A stretch of DNA of 64,000 nucleotides from an uncultured Bacteroides sp. (GCF_963677685.1 NZ_OY782186.1:2976001-3040000); one strand, 5' to 3'; shown: positions 9,272-20,632, counted from the first letter of the stretch. The notes: generated by a model not told the origin, from the sequence alone. A program made the numbers and translations.

Positions 9272-10330
9272 TTAAGCTATTGTTATACTCGAATCTAAAT
9301 AAACGTCCTGAATTAGATTCAGCAGTTCAGCTCCATCCTTCATTGGTTTCTGAAAAGCCTTACGTCCACTAATCAATCCCATACCACCAGCTCTTTTATT
9401 TATCACAGCCGTAACTACAGCATCTTTTAGATCAGAAGCACCATGAGATTCACCTCCAGAATTAATCAAACCAACCCGTCCCATATAGCCATTTGCTACT
9501 TGATAACGACACAAATCAATAGGATGTTCTGAACTAAGGTCACTATAAACCCTTTTATCTGTTTTAGCGAAATTAATAGCTGTAAACCCACCATTATTTG
9601 TAGGCAACTTTTGTTTCACAATATCAGCTTGAATAGTCACTCCTAAATGATTGGCTTGCCCTGTAAGATCTGCTGCAGAATGATAATCAATGCCATCTTT
9701 TTTAAAACCAGTATTTCTCAAATAGCACCATAAAATAGTTGCCATCCCCAATTCATGCGCATATTCAAATGCTTCAGATACCTCTATAAGTTGCCTCCTA
9801 CTCTCTTCAGAACCAAAATAGATCGTAGCTCCAACAGCTACGGCACCCATATTCCAAGCTTCCTTAACTGTACCAAACATCACCTGATCATATGTATTAG
9901 GATACGTCAATAGTTCATTATGATTTAGCTTCACAATAAAAGGTATCTTATGGGCATATTTGCGAGCTACAGACCCCAAAACGCCATAGGTGGAAGCAAC
10001 GGCATTACATCCCCCTTCTATAGCCAATTTAACGATGTTTTCTGGATCAAAATAGAGTGGATTAGGTGCAAAAGAGGCACCCGCTGTATGTTCTATCCCT
10101 TGATCAACAGGTAAAATAGATAAATAGCCCGTATTAGCCAATCTGCCATGTCCTAGCAAAGTCTGTAAACTGTTCAGAGTAGGAAGATTTCGATCTGAAG
10201 AGATCCAAACATCATCTATAATCGTGGGAGATGGAATGTGAATAAGAGATTTATCGATCGTTTTACTAACATGACCGAGATAATATTCGGCCTGATCACC
10301 TAATAAACTAACAATTTTAGTATTACTCAT
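9272..10330 (-). CDS. fbaB: Class I fructose-bisphosphate aldolase, DhnA/FbaB type
   Basis: Cleaves fructose-1,6-bisphosphate in glycolysis, or forms it in gluconeogenesis, through a Schiff-base lysine. The motif [11 protein letters not shown] at 71-81 is diagnostic of the archaeal-type (DhnA) class I aldolases. [10 protein letters not shown] (131-140) follows, and [15 protein letters not shown] further on includes the lysine region of the barrel. The phosphate-binding end GGESHGASD is present. At 352 residues it is normal for the bacterial FbaB form. It is a single gene read leftward, with about 280 bases of non-coding DNA separating it from the divergent SusC gene. Confidence 0.92.
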   Translation of the reverse strand: MSNTKIVSLLGDQAEYYLGHVSKTIDKSLIHIPSPTIIDDVWISSDRNLPTLNSLQTLLGHGRLANTGYLSILPVDQGIEHTAGASFAPNPLYFDPENIVKLAIEGGCNAVASTYGVLGSVARKYAHKIPFIVKLNHNELLTYPNTYDQVMFGTVKEAWNMGAVAVGATIYFGSEESRRQLIEVSEAFEYAHELGMATILWCYLRNTGFKKDGIDYHSAADLTGQANHLGVTIQADIVKQKLPTNNGGFTAINFAKTDKRVYSDLSSEHPIDLCRYQVANGYMGRVGLINSGGESHGASDLKDAVVTAVINKRAGGMGLISGRKAFQKPMKDGAELLNLIQDVYLDSSITIA

Positions 10331-10609
10331 AATTTAAAGGTTTTAGTATTAATAAATAGAACACTACTCAATCTTTATTAGTTTAGAACCATTCTAAATA
10401 TTAACAGAATTAACTATTTCTACTTGACAATAAGCGATGATATTGATTACACAAAAAGATTTTTATCGTCTTTAAACTAGAATAAACCAGAATCTAATGC
10501 TTATACTTTGTCATCCTAAACCAAGAGATAGTAAAGCCAATAAGCCTTATCACCATTCTGCATAATACCGATAAACAACCAGTTTTATTAAAAAACAAAA
10601 TCAAATATT

Positions 10610-13600
10610 ATGAAGAAAAAAAGTACAGTATTGACTGTGAAGTTAAATTCACATGGAAAGGCTTACAAAGCGCCTTTCAGACAGTGCAAATTAGGGCTAT
10701 TCTCAGTAATGATCGTGGCACTATTTGCTACCCCTGCAGCATCAGCATTTGCAGAGCAAACAATAAACAATTCCCAAACGATTCAACAAGAAAGAGAAGT
10801 GCGAGGGATTATTATTGACGAAAGAGGTGAGCCTCTTATAGGAGTTTCAGTTTTAGTAAAAGGGACAAGTAGCGGTACAATCACAGATATCAACGGGCAG
10901 TTTTCGTTGAAATTAACGAATGGAAATAAAGAGTTGGTGATATCCTATATCGGTTACCATACACAAACCATAGAAGTAGGAGCAAAAACAAGTTTTAGTA
11001 TTCAGATGAAACCTGATACAAAAACATTAGATGAAGTTGTTGTAATAGGATACGGAACAGTAAAAAAGAGAGATTTGACCGGAGCTGTTACTTCAATAAA
11101 AAGCTCAGATATAACTCAGACTCCTGCATCAAATCCTATGGAAGCCCTCCAAGGTAAAGTAGCCGGACTCGACATTACAAAATCTTCGGGACAGGCTGGT
11201 TCAGGAGTTAATATACAATTAAGAGGAACACGCTCTTTTACAGCGAGTGGCACCCCCACTTTCATTATAGACGGAATGCCAGGTGACTATTCCACTTTAA
11301 ATCCCAATGACATCGAATCAATAGAAGTACTCAAAGATGCTTCTTCAACCGCAATATACGGATCGGCCGGTGCTAATGGAATAATAATCGTGACTACTAA
11401 AAGTGGTAAAGAGGGAAAAACAGCAGTAAACTTTAACGCCTATACAGGCTTCAACGGATGGTCTAAAACTCCTACAATGCGAAGTGGAGAAAGCTATATC
11501 CAAGCTCTCAGAGATGCAAATGCAACAACAGGAAACTGGTCATCAACTAGTGACGATGAAGCTTTATTTACATCGGCAGAAGCATATCAAGCACATTTAG
11601 CGGGACATTACATTAATTGGTCTGACTTATTGATACAAACCGGCATGACTCAGAATTATAGCATGTCTGTATCAGGTGGAACAGAAAAGACAAAAGCCTA
11701 TTTCTCTTTGAATTTTTCAGATGAAAATGGACAATACAAAGGAGATGATTATAAAGTGTATTCGACCAATATACGCATTGATCATAAAATAAAAAAATGG
11801 CTATCCGCAGGTATTAACTTACAAGCCTCATACGTTTACCAAAACAAAGCTTACGCTAATTTAGAAAGTGCACTTTGTGCTGTTCCATTAGGAGAAGCAT
11901 ATGACTCCGATGGCAACATAAACATCAATCCAGTAGTGAATGACGGAAATGAAATCAATTTATTACTCAATACGGTAGGTGGCGTTTATAAAAATCAAAA
12001 TCAGAATTTCAAAATATATGCCAACCCTTATATTCAATTAAATCCGATTAAGGGACTTACACTTATATCCCGTTTGAATGGAACTTTGGTGTATGCGCGT
12101 AATAACTATTTTCAAGGACAAGGTTCTTATCAATATTACACAACATCAGGAGCCGATGCAACCGGTACAAACTCTAATGTATATGCAGCTGTGACTCAAA
12201 ATAGAAGTTACAATTACAAATGGGAGAATGTACTAACTTATGATTTCAAAATCAACAATGACCATGCTTTCACTTTAACCGGAGTGACAACATGGAACCA
12301 TAACCAATCAGATAATAGTTATCTAAAACAAGATAATATCACAGAAAACAAATTCTTATGGCATGGAATAAGTTCTAATACAGCTGCAGTTGCTCAAACG
12401 TCTTACAACATGTCAAAGGGACTAGGGATTATAGGTCGAATAAATTATTCTTATCTAGGCAAGTATCTGTTCTCCGCCTCTGTCCGCTATGATGGTTCTT
12501 CAGTTTTAGCGAGGGAAAATCGTTGGGATACCTTCCCCGCAGTTTCTTTAGGCTGGAGAATCTCGGATGAGAAGTTTATGGAAGGAACTAAAGAGTGGTT
12601 GGATAATTTAAAACTTCGCATAGGTTATGGTGTGGCTGGAACAGCTTCGATAAATCCATATACATCTGTTGCCCATCTAGATCAAAGTTACTATAGCTTA
12701 GGTGGAGAAAAGGAATTAGTCTATATGTTTTCTCAGAACTATACCAATAAAAATCTTAGTTGGGAAAAATCCTATAACACAAATATCGGACTTGATATTG
12801 CCATCCTGAAAAACCGCATTGACCTAACAACCGATTTCTATTTCACCAAAACAGACGGAGTGATTTGGAAACGCTATCTGCCGGTAAATAATGGTGCATA
12901 TAACGCATCGACCCAATATTACACTAACATGAATATTTGTTCGACTCAAAACAAAGGAATAGAGTTAGCCCTAAACACACGTAACATTGAGACACCAGAC
13001 TTCAAATGGAAATCTACGATAACGTATACCTACAATAAGGAGAAAATAAAGTCACTTGCCGACGGTACATCTGATTATGTAACGAATGGTGATTATACTT
13101 TAGCAAAGGGATATGCAGTAAACTCATATTATCAATACAAAACCATCGGAATTTGGCAAAAAGGAGAAGAACAAGATGCAGCTGTATTTGGACAAAATCC
13201 CGGTGATATAAAAATAGAGATTCCTAATCTGAAAAAACAAAGTGATGGAGTTTATTTAGATAAAGAAGGGACAGAATATACCGCAAACAACACCTATACA
13301 ATCAGTGCTAATGATTATCAAATCATAGGGCACAACTCACCAGATTGGACTTTAGGTTTTCAAAACACATTCAATTGGAAAGATTTTGATTTAAGTGTTT
13401 TCATGTATATGCGTTGGGGACAGATGATTGATTATTCAATGCTAACTCGCTATGATCCTACCGGTAAAAGTAACTTCCCTAAGTACTTTAACTATTGGAC
13501 AGAATCCAATCCATCCAATGATTTCCCTGCCATCAATGCTAACATGGCCTTAAAAGATTATACAGGTTATTATGGATTATCATATGTGGACGGTTCTTTC

Positions 13601-13813
13601 TTCAAAATTAAGAATGTAACTTTAGGATATAACCTACCGAAAAAAATATCTAATAAACTAGGTATAGATAAGTTAAGAGTTTACGGAACTATTACCAATC
13701 CTTTCATTATCGCAAAGAGTCATCTATTAAAAGACTATGATCCGGAAATGAATGGCAGCCTTAATTATCCATTAACCAAGCAATTAGTATTTGGTCTAAA
13801 CTTATCATTTTAA
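10610..13813 (+). CDS. SusC-like TonB-dependent transporter (pair A)
   Basis: Outer-membrane, TonB-dependent import channel of 1067 residues. The N-terminus is unusual: about 28 basic residues precede the hydrophobic core (GLFSVMIVALFATPAASAFA), so the signal peptide is long. A carboxypeptidase-regulatory-like domain covers about 63-135 (REVRGIIIDERGEPLIGVSV). The TonB-box/plug start DEVVVIGYGTVKKRDLTGAV is at 141-160, followed by the plug and the barrel, which ends in LVFGLNLSF. There is no STN domain, so it does not signal through an anti-sigma factor. The partner SusD begins 16 bases after its stop. No glycoside hydrolase or protease is adjacent, so the substrate cannot be named. Confidence 0.95.
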   Translation: MKKKSTVLTVKLNSHGKAYKAPFRQCKLGLFSVMIVALFATPAASAFAEQTINNSQTIQQEREVRGIIIDERGEPLIGVSVLVKGTSSGTITDINGQFSLKLTNGNKELVISYIGYHTQTIEVGAKTSFSIQMKPDTKTLDEVVVIGYGTVKKRDLTGAVTSIKSSDITQTPASNPMEALQGKVAGLDITKSSGQAGSGVNIQLRGTRSFTASGTPTFIIDGMPGDYSTLNPNDIESIEVLKDASSTAIYGSAGANGIIIVTTKSGKEGKTAVNFNAYTGFNGWSKTPTMRSGESYIQALRDANATTGNWSSTSDDEALFTSAEAYQAHLAGHYINWSDLLIQTGMTQNYSMSVSGGTEKTKAYFSLNFSDENGQYKGDDYKVYSTNIRIDHKIKKWLSAGINLQASYVYQNKAYANLESALCAVPLGEAYDSDGNININPVVNDGNEINLLLNTVGGVYKNQNQNFKIYANPYIQLNPIKGLTLISRLNGTLVYARNNYFQGQGSYQYYTTSGADATGTNSNVYAAVTQNRSYNYKWENVLTYDFKINNDHAFTLTGVTTWNHNQSDNSYLKQDNITENKFLWHGISSNTAAVAQTSYNMSKGLGIIGRINYSYLGKYLFSASVRYDGSSVLARENRWDTFPAVSLGWRISDEKFMEGTKEWLDNLKLRIGYGVAGTASINPYTSVAHLDQSYYSLGGEKELVYMFSQNYTNKNLSWEKSYNTNIGLDIAILKNRIDLTTDFYFTKTDGVIWKRYLPVNNGAYNASTQYYTNMNICSTQNKGIELALNTRNIETPDFKWKSTITYTYNKEKIKSLADGTSDYVTNGDYTLAKGYAVNSYYQYKTIGIWQKGEEQDAAVFGQNPGDIKIEIPNLKKQSDGVYLDKEGTEYTANNTYTISANDYQIIGHNSPDWTLGFQNTFNWKDFDLSVFMYMRWGQMIDYSMLTRYDPTGKSNFPKYFNYWTESNPSNDFPAINANMALKDYTGYYGLSYVDGSFFKIKNVTLGYNLPKKISNKLGIDKLRVYGTITNPFIIAKSHLLKDYDPEMNGSLNYPLTKQLVFGLNLSF

Positions 13814-13829
13814 TTAATAAAGAAAAACG

Positions 13830-15785
13830 ATGAAAACAACAATATTCAAAATACTATCTCTAGTATTCACAATGATAATTCTATATTCTTGTTCATTAGA
13901 TGAATACAACCCTACAGAGGTAACAGGTAATGAAACTCTTGCAACATTTAATGGTTGGAAAGGTATGCAAAGCTATTGCTATTCTCCACTTTATGATGAA
14001 ATGTTTTCTGCGTCAGATTATCTTTCAGTATCTGAAGCAGGAACTGATATCTGGTTAACAGCGAAAAATGCAACAAATACTCAACAATTATTTTATTATG
14101 AAGGGTTAACAACAAGTACCAATGCTACTAACAAGTTATTTAAACAAGCATACGCTATTATTAATACTTGTAATGCAATTATAAATCATGCAAGCAGCTT
14201 AAGTGACGGAAACTCCAATGACATTGAAGTATTAACTGCTGAGACACATTGCTTAAGGGCATTCTATTATTTAGTGTTAGTGACCAACTATGGAAACGTA
14301 ACACTCACATTAGATGATTCAAATAGCAATGCTGAGCTTGCCCCTAAAAGAAACAGTATAGAAGAAATTTATTCACAAATAATAACAGACCTAACGTATG
14401 CTTCAAAACATTTAGGAACAACTCCTTATGGAGATAATTATGCCCGTGTTACAAAGAAAACAGCACTAGGACTTTTAGCTAGAGCGTATGCACAAGGAGC
14501 AGGAGAAGGACTTAGTGAAAACGGCGTCTCTTATTGGCAGAGAGCTAAAGAAGTTGCTGAGGATATGATTGAAAACATGGGCACTTATGGCGCATATATG
14601 TATAATGATGTAGCAGATGTCTGGGCTCACGCCAATAATCGCAACAACAAAGAAGCACTATTTATAGCATCGGGGCCTCAAGCCGGAGAGAGTGATGCTT
14701 TCAACTCCGGATCGTTAAGTAACAAACTATTTACATATATGATGGCTGACCCTAATAAGTTAAGCGAAGTATATAAAACAGCCAACAAGAGAAATTACTA
14801 TTATGGACGTGTAAATAACAACTTATATGCACCTTCTAAATATTTAGTGGATTGCTTCTCTGAATATGATAAGCGTTGGGAGAACTCATTTGTAACTGCA
14901 TTCTCAGATTTCTCAATGGCTCAGGTAAACTGGGTACCATATAGAAAAAAAACATTAACTCTAACAACTGATATCTGTAATAAATATGGCATTAACACTG
15001 ATTTTGTAGGCAAAAAAATATATCCGTATGCCGATATAAATGCTATTTCACATACATATGGTGGTAATCAATATGTAGCTTCTATCTGGCCTAAAGGAGA
15101 TCATACAGGCAATACAGCCAATCTCATTACCCCTAAAAATGCGTATGTTCATCCTTATCCTTTAGATGAAGATGAAGATCGTTTTGCGATCTATCTATCA
15201 AAGAAATCATTGACAGCAACAGAGAAGGCAAAACGTGCTTATATATGTATCAATATAGATGATCTGTATGATTCGGAAGGCAAATACCATGAAGCATCTT
15301 TTGATGGGACAAATTCCTATCAACTATTTCCTTCCCTATCTAAATTCGATTGGTCATATGAAGGGTTAAATTATGGTAGCAATTTACAAGTAAAAACCGG
15401 CGATATGTTTATCATGCGAATGGCAGAAGTCTATTTAATCGCAGCTGAAGCAAATGTAGCTTTGGGAGACGGAGAAAGAGCAGCTCAATATATCAATGTG
15501 CTTCGTAAACGTGCTTGCCGAAATGAAGCTAATTATGAAGAGCATATGAAAGTTACAACTGTTAGCGAAGAAGATATTTTTGATGAATATGCTAGAGAGC
15601 TTTGCGGTGAATTTAGCAGATGGGCACTCCTAAAACGTCATAAAGCATTTGAAAGTCGCCTAGCAAAATACAATGTGCGAGCAGCTCAAAGCTTTGATAG
15701 TAGTAAAAACTATCTTCGCCCCATTTCGTATGACTTTTTGTCTCAAATAAACAATGCAGATGAATATGGAACTAACGGGTATTAA
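13830..15785 (+). CDS. SusD/RagB-like substrate-binding lipoprotein (pair A)
   Basis: Surface lipoprotein that caps the SusC channel and delivers substrate to it. The lipobox is LYSC near residue 21 in MKTTIFKILSLVFTMIILYS. SusD landmarks follow: the N-terminal helical repeats with ETHCLRAFYYLVLVTNYGNV and the C-terminal MRMAEVYLIAAEANVALG, then LRKRACR. At 651 residues it is longer than the usual 500-600. It forms a two-gene operon with the preceding SusC gene and is followed by a hairpin terminator. Confidence 0.93.
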   Translation: MKTTIFKILSLVFTMIILYSCSLDEYNPTEVTGNETLATFNGWKGMQSYCYSPLYDEMFSASDYLSVSEAGTDIWLTAKNATNTQQLFYYEGLTTSTNATNKLFKQAYAIINTCNAIINHASSLSDGNSNDIEVLTAETHCLRAFYYLVLVTNYGNVTLTLDDSNSNAELAPKRNSIEEIYSQIITDLTYASKHLGTTPYGDNYARVTKKTALGLLARAYAQGAGEGLSENGVSYWQRAKEVAEDMIENMGTYGAYMYNDVADVWAHANNRNNKEALFIASGPQAGESDAFNSGSLSNKLFTYMMADPNKLSEVYKTANKRNYYYGRVNNNLYAPSKYLVDCFSEYDKRWENSFVTAFSDFSMAQVNWVPYRKKTLTLTTDICNKYGINTDFVGKKIYPYADINAISHTYGGNQYVASIWPKGDHTGNTANLITPKNAYVHPYPLDEDEDRFAIYLSKKSLTATEKAKRAYICINIDDLYDSEGKYHEASFDGTNSYQLFPSLSKFDWSYEGLNYGSNLQVKTGDMFIMRMAEVYLIAAEANVALGDGERAAQYINVLRKRACRNEANYEEHMKVTTVSEEDIFDEYARELCGEFSRWALLKRHKAFESRLAKYNVRAAQSFDSSKNYLRPISYDFLSQINNADEYGTNGY

Positions 15786-15810
15786 AAAATACCAATAGAT
15801 ATATCAAACA

Positions 15811-15862
15811 AATATTCGAGTATAAAAAGGTGCATTTTAAAGACCTTTTATACTCGAATATT
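15811..15862. terminator. Bidirectional terminator between susD (A) and hisB
   Basis: aatattcgagtataaaaagg (15811-15830) pairs with ccttttatactcgaatatt (15844-15862), about 19 bp with one bulged base and a 13-base loop. On the plus strand it is followed by ttttattt. It separates the convergent SusCD and his operons. Confidence 0.85.
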
Positions 15863-15910
15863 TTATTTATATCAATATTTTCAAAAAAGAGGAAAATAGG
15901 TAAAGGGAAG

Positions 15911-17035
15911 CTAAAGCACCCCTTTAGAACTTGGAAGTTCAAAATGGTAAATATCCCTCTTTATAGCCATTTTAAAAGAACGAGCCAAAGCCTTAAAGAT
16001 TCCTTCTATTTTATGATGTTCATTTGTTCCTTCTGCTTTAATATTAAGATTCATACGAGCAGCATCACTCAATGATTTAAAAAAATGAAGGAACATCTCA
16101 GTCGGCATCTCTCCGATTTTTTCACGTTTGAACTCTGCATCCCATACCAACCATGGACGTCCTCCAAAATCCAAGCATACCTGGCATAGGCAATCATCCA
16201 TAGGCAAAGCATATCCATAACGTTCTATCCCCCGTTTGTTACCAAGAGCTTTATAAATACACTCTCCCAGAGCAATGGCCGTATCTTCAATGGTATGATG
16301 TTCATCAACTTCTAAATCTCCTTTCACTTTAATTGTAAGGTCAATGCCCGAATGTTTTCCTATTTGCTCAAGCATATGGTCAAAGAAACCAAGCCCCGTA
16401 ACAATATCACACGAGGCTTCACCATCAAGATTGATTGAAACAAAAATATCCGTTTCTTTGGTAGTGCGGCGTACTTCCGCTTTCCGCTCTCCTGCAAATA
16501 AAAACTCCGCAATTTTATCCCAATCAGTCGTAGTCAAAGCACAAACCTCCGCAAGCCCTCTCTCTTCTAATTCTGCAACAGAATTTTGTAAATAGATAGC
16601 TCGACAGCCTAAGTTTTTTGCCAATTCTACATCTGTAAAACGGTCACCTATCACGAAACTTTCAGCAAGATCATACTCCGGATTAGCCATATATTTCGTC
16701 AACATTCCCGTACCTGGTTTACGAGTAGAAGCATTATCAGCGGGCATACTTCGGTCTATCAGAATATCATCAAATGAAATGCCTTCTCCTTCGAAGGTTT
16801 TCAGTATCAAATTATGTGCCGGCCAAAAAGTATCTTCCGGGAAAGAATCGGTTCCCAGACCATCTTGGTTAGTAACCATCACAAATTCAAAATCGAGTTT
16901 ACTACGAATGAATCCTAGGTTACGAAACACTTTCGGATAAAACTCTAATTTTTCCAATGCATCCAATTGATAATCTACGGGCGGCTCAAGAACAAGTGTG
17001 CCGTCTCTATCTATAAATAAAACTTTCTTTTTCAT
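15911..17035 (-). CDS. hisB: Bifunctional histidinol-phosphatase / imidazoleglycerol-phosphate dehydratase
   Basis: Catalyses two steps of histidine synthesis. Residues 1 to about 165 form a HAD phosphatase with the catalytic DRDGT (D9, D11) and a later [13 protein letters not shown]. Residues from about 180 form the dehydratase, with [17 protein letters not shown] and two metal-binding motifs, [10 protein letters not shown] and [10 protein letters not shown]. The fused arrangement, 374 residues long, matches the Escherichia coli form. It is the last gene of the hisGDCB run, 79 bases after hisC. Confidence 0.96.
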   Translation of the reverse strand: MKKKVLFIDRDGTLVLEPPVDYQLDALEKLEFYPKVFRNLGFIRSKLDFEFVMVTNQDGLGTDSFPEDTFWPAHNLILKTFEGEGISFDDILIDRSMPADNASTRKPGTGMLTKYMANPEYDLAESFVIGDRFTDVELAKNLGCRAIYLQNSVAELEERGLAEVCALTTTDWDKIAEFLFAGERKAEVRRTTKETDIFVSINLDGEASCDIVTGLGFFDHMLEQIGKHSGIDLTIKVKGDLEVDEHHTIEDTAIALGECIYKALGNKRGIERYGYALPMDDCLCQVCLDFGGRPWLVWDAEFKREKIGEMPTEMFLHFFKSLSDAARMNLNIKAEGTNEHHKIEGIFKALARSFKMAIKRDIYHFELPSSKGVL

Positions 17036-17114
17036 CTGAATATCATTTCAAATTCCTTGTTAATTATCTTCTAACAAATAGCATAAAACAACTTCTTATC
17101 AGTTATCTCAAAAA

Positions 17115-18155
17115 TCATCCGGCATAAGTCTTTAAAGCTTCCAGTAGTGTTTCATTTTCTTCAGGAGTACCCACTGTTACGCGTAAACAACTCCCACAGA
17201 GAGAAATAGAACTACGATTGCGCACAATAATACCTCTCTCTACCAAATAATTATAAATACGATTTGCATCAGAAACCCGAGCCAAAAAGAAATTAGCATC
17301 AGATTGAAAAATATGCCGAACACAAGATAAGCTTTCAAAAGATTGCATCAAGCGTGCGCGTTCTTTTTTCAAAGTATCCACCCAATGCTCAATTTCATCA
17401 TATTTTTGAAGCATAAGAAGAGCTTGTTCTTGTGTTAGTTGGTTAACATTATAAGGATACTTTATCTTACTTAAGATAGCAATAATCTCAGCAGAAGCAA
17501 AAGCCATGCCTAAACGAATCGCAGCACATCCCCACGCTTTAGAAAATGTCTGAAAAACGATAAGATTAGGATATTGATCTAATTCTTCGAGAAAAGAAGG
17601 AAGTTCCGAGAAATCATTGTATGCTTCATCAAGAATTACTAATCCTTCAAAATTGACAAGTAGTTTAACAATTTCTGAACGGAGGAGATCATTACCGGTG
17701 GGGTTATTAGGCGAACATAGAAAAATTAATTTAGTATGCTCATCTGCAGCAGCAAGCAAACTATCGGCTGAAAATTGAAAAGAATCATCTAAACAGACTT
17801 TACGATATTCTACATCGTTTACATCAGCACACACCTGATACATACCATACGTAGGATCAATAGCTACCACATTATCTTTCCCAGGCTCACAAAAAGCCCG
17901 ATAGACTAAATCAATGGCTTCATCACTTCCATTTCCTAAAAAAATTTGTTCAGCAGAAACTTTTTTTACCTTTGTCAGTTTAGCTTTTAATTCTCTCTGC
18001 ACAGGGTCCGGATAACGATTATAAGGCAGATTATACGGATTCTCGTTCGCATCTAAAAATACTGATGCAGCCACTCCGCTATATTCATCGCGTGCTGAAG
18101 AGTAGGGCTTTAAAGCCCATATATTTGTTCGAGTAAGTTCTTTTAAGGGTTTCAT
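17115..18155 (-). CDS. hisC: Histidinol-phosphate aminotransferase
   Basis: PLP-dependent enzyme that aminates imidazole-acetol phosphate. Class I/II aminotransferase motifs are clear: GNGSDE at 74-79, SPNNPTG at 148-154, DEAY at 176-179 and the PLP lysine K206 in [13 protein letters not shown]. The C-terminal arginine region is VTVGTPEEN. At 346 residues it has normal length. It begins 16 bases after hisD, in the same operon. Confidence 0.96.
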   Translation of the reverse strand: MKPLKELTRTNIWALKPYSSARDEYSGVAASVFLDANENPYNLPYNRYPDPVQRELKAKLTKVKKVSAEQIFLGNGSDEAIDLVYRAFCEPGKDNVVAIDPTYGMYQVCADVNDVEYRKVCLDDSFQFSADSLLAAADEHTKLIFLCSPNNPTGNDLLRSEIVKLLVNFEGLVILDEAYNDFSELPSFLEELDQYPNLIVFQTFSKAWGCAAIRLGMAFASAEIIAILSKIKYPYNVNQLTQEQALLMLQKYDEIEHWVDTLKKERARLMQSFESLSCVRHIFQSDANFFLARVSDANRIYNYLVERGIIVRNRSSISLCGSCLRVTVGTPEENETLLEALKTYAG

Positions 18156-18171
18156 CTTTATTTCAGAATTT

Positions 18172-19461
18172 CTATAATTTATTCAAAGCATCCAATCTCA
18201 CTGTTACAGCATTTTTATGTGCGTGCAACTGTTCACTAGCTGCCATCACCTCAATAGCAGGACCGATAGTACGCATCCCTTCAGGCAATATCTCTTGGAA
18301 GGTAATCTTACGGATAAAACTATCCAAACTAACACCACTGTAAGCTTTAGCATAACCATTAGTAGGAAGTGTATGATTTGTTCCGGACGCATAATCACCG
18401 GCACTTTCTGGTGACAACGGACCCAAAAAGACAGAACCTGCATTGAGCACCTGCTCAGCTATCTCCGCATAATCTTTGGTTTGTATTATTAAGTGTTCCG
18501 GTGCATAAGCGTTAGTCATCTGAATAGCTTCCTTCATATTATTCACCAAAATAAGTTTGCTATTAGCTAATGACTTAGTCGCTATATCTCGACGAGGTAA
18601 AGATTCCAATTGTCGATCCACCTCAGACAGCACTTCTTTCTGCAATTTTTCGGAAGTAGTAATAAGTATGGCCTGACTATCTACTCCGTGTTCTGCTTGT
18701 GACAGTAAATCTGCGGCCACAAATATAGGATTGGCTGTTTCATCAGCCAAAACTTCTACTTCTGATGGTCCTGCCGGCATGTCAATCGCAACATCTTTCA
18801 AACTAACCAATTGCTTAGCAGCAGTAACATATTGATTTCCCGGACCAAAAATCTTATAGACTTTAGGAATACTTTCCGTACCATAAGCCATAGCTGCAAT
18901 AGCTTGTACTCCTCCCGCTTTATAAATTTTATCTACCCCAGCTACAGCAGCCGCAAATAATACAGCTGGGTGTATTTTCCCGTCTTTAGCCGGAGGACTG
19001 CAAAGAACAACTTCCTTACAACCTGCTAACTTCGCGGGAACAGCCAACATTAATACAGTGGAAAACAAAGGAGCCGTTCCACCAGGAATATATAGCCCTA
19101 CTTTCTCAATAGGTACTGCCTTTTGCCAGCAAGTAACTCCTGAAACCGTTTCGATCTTTTTCCCATTAAAGCGTTGAGCTGCATGAAAAATTTCTATATT
19201 TTTCTTAGCAAGATGAATTGCAGTTTTTAACTCCGCACAAACTAATTCTTCGGCTTCTTTTAATTCGGCTTCACTAACTAGCAACGAGCTTAATTGTACT
19301 TTATCATATTCAGCTTCATAAGCTAATACTGCTTTATCACCTCCTACTTTTACATGATCAATGATTTTTCTCACTGTATCAAATAAGTTTTCAGCATTAA
19401 GTGACGGCCGAGAAAGGATCTCCGGCCAAAGTGTTTTATTAGGATAATTAATAAGAATCAT
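18172..19461 (-). CDS. hisD: Histidinol dehydrogenase
   Basis: Zinc- and NAD-dependent oxidation of histidinol to histidine, the last step of the pathway. Family motifs in order: [15 protein letters not shown] (121-135), FGPGNQYV (205-212), [14 protein letters not shown] (227-240), the zinc ligands Q255 and H258 in [12 protein letters not shown], then APEHL and [18 protein letters not shown]. At 429 residues it has the usual size. It lies between hisG (45 bases upstream) and hisC. Confidence 0.97.
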   Translation of the reverse strand: MILINYPNKTLWPEILSRPSLNAENLFDTVRKIIDHVKVGGDKAVLAYEAEYDKVQLSSLLVSEAELKEAEELVCAELKTAIHLAKKNIEIFHAAQRFNGKKIETVSGVTCWQKAVPIEKVGLYIPGGTAPLFSTVLMLAVPAKLAGCKEVVLCSPPAKDGKIHPAVLFAAAVAGVDKIYKAGGVQAIAAMAYGTESIPKVYKIFGPGNQYVTAAKQLVSLKDVAIDMPAGPSEVEVLADETANPIFVAADLLSQAEHGVDSQAILITTSEKLQKEVLSEVDRQLESLPRRDIATKSLANSKLILVNNMKEAIQMTNAYAPEHLIIQTKDYAEIAEQVLNAGSVFLGPLSPESAGDYASGTNHTLPTNGYAKAYSGVSLDSFIRKITFQEILPEGMRTIGPAIEVMAASEQLHAHKNAVTVRLDALNKL

Positions 19462-19506
19462 ACTCTTTACTATTATTTATAATTTTATTGCGTATAGAAT
19501 AAACTC

Positions 19507-20358
19507 TTATAATATCATTTTTTCTATCGGCAACACCAATATTCCTTCCGCACCAAGGGCTTTTAACTTCCCTATAATTTCCCAAAAGCATTTCTCATCA
19601 AGCACAGTATGTACAGAACACCAATTTTCTTGGGCCAATGGCATCACCGTAGGACTTTTCATTCCCGGAAGTACATCAATAATCTCCTCTAATTTATCTT
19701 TAGGAGCGTTCATTAGCACATATTTCTTATCTTCAGCAGTCTTCACGGCATCCATCCGAAAAAGCATTTCATTAAGAATCTCTTTCTTCTCCTCACTTAA
19801 ACCTTTGTGAGCCAATAATAGAGCTTCAGATTTCATCAATACCTCCACCTCTTTCAAGCGATTACTTACCAAAGTAGAACCGGAACTTACGATATCAAAA
19901 ATAGCATCTGCCAAACCAATACCAGGCGCCACTTCCACAGAGCCTGTGATAACATGAACTTCCGTATCAATACCATGTTCTTTCATGTATTTCTTTAGAA
20001 TTACAGGATATGACGTTGCAATCTTTTTACCATTAAACCACTCTAGACCAGGATATTCAATATCCTTAGGAATAGCTAATGACAGTCGACATTTACTAAA
20101 TCCTAAGCGTTTCACAAGTACAGCATTTTCTTGTTTTTCCACATACTCATTTTCTCCGACAATACCAAGATCAGCTACCCCTGTAGCAACAGACTGAGGA
20201 ATATCATCATCACGAAGAAAAAGCACTTCAATAGGGAAATTAGTTGACTGAACTAGTAATGTCCGTTTATACGAGCTTAATTTAATATCAGACTCTTCGA
20301 ATAGAGCCATCGTTTCTTCAAAAAGGCGACCTTTAGCCTGTACTGCAATTCTTAACAT
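19507..20358 (-). CDS. hisG: ATP phosphoribosyltransferase, long (HisG-L) form
   Basis: First and feedback-inhibited step of histidine synthesis. It starts MLRIAVQAKGRLFEET. The periplasmic-binding-like catalytic domain covers about 1-215 with ATGVADLGIVGENEYVE and the PRPP-binding SSGSTLVSNRL. A C-terminal ACT-like domain (about 215-283, TVMPLAQENWCSVH) binds histidine and marks the long form, which needs no HisZ partner. It is first in the hisGDCB operon and lies 36 bases after a leader-attenuator hairpin. Confidence 0.96.
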   Translation of the reverse strand: MLRIAVQAKGRLFEETMALFEESDIKLSSYKRTLLVQSTNFPIEVLFLRDDDIPQSVATGVADLGIVGENEYVEKQENAVLVKRLGFSKCRLSLAIPKDIEYPGLEWFNGKKIATSYPVILKKYMKEHGIDTEVHVITGSVEVAPGIGLADAIFDIVSSGSTLVSNRLKEVEVLMKSEALLLAHKGLSEEKKEILNEMLFRMDAVKTAEDKKYVLMNAPKDKLEEIIDVLPGMKSPTVMPLAQENWCSVHTVLDEKCFWEIIGKLKALGAEGILVLPIEKMIL

Positions 20359-20394
20359 AATGCTTATTTTAATTTATTATTGATTCATGAAAAC

Positions 20395-20422
20395 AAAAAA
20401 GGCTTACCTCATCGGTAAGCCT
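20395..20422 (-). terminator. his operon attenuator terminator
   Basis: On the minus strand ggcttacc (20408-20401 region) pairs with ggtaagcc across a five-base loop and is followed by six T residues (20400-20395). One more A-T pair extends the stem. It sits between the histidine-rich leader peptide and hisG, the position of a classical translation-coupled attenuator. Confidence 0.88.
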
Positions 20423-20463
20423 CGCTATATCATCTCTATACAAAATCATACATGCCCACCGAA

Positions 20464-20508
20464 TTATTCGTCAGGAGAATGATGATGATGTGTAGTTGTA
20501 CTAATCAT
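20464..20508 (-). CDS. hisL: his operon leader peptide with four consecutive His codons
   Basis: Fourteen-codon frame encoding MISTTTHHHHSPDE, ending in TAA. The four His codons are all CAT. It lies 42 bases upstream of the attenuator hairpin and about 15 bases downstream of a near-consensus promoter. Ribosome stalling at the His run when charged histidyl-tRNA is scarce would be expected to let transcription pass into hisG. It is too short for ordinary gene callers, but position and composition make the call strong. Confidence 0.88.
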   Translation of the reverse strand: MISTTTHHHHSPDE

Positions 20509-20527
20509 ATTTTCTGTTTTATATCGG

Positions 20528-20559
20528 CAAATGTAAATGATTTCCATGAAACATCCAAA
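20528..20559 (-). promoter_or_regulatory. Promoter of the his operon
   Basis: On the minus strand TTTG (20559-20556), a 20-base spacer, then tacaTTTG (20535-20528). Both boxes and the spacing fit the Bacteroides consensus exactly. The predicted start is near 20523, giving a leader of about 165 bases before hisG that contains the leader peptide and attenuator. Confidence 0.8.
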
Positions 20560-20632
20560 GAATTATCACAAAAATCAATATTTAAACAAACAATTGTAAT
20601 AAAAGAAAGCTTTACGTAACAGTTTGTTCATA

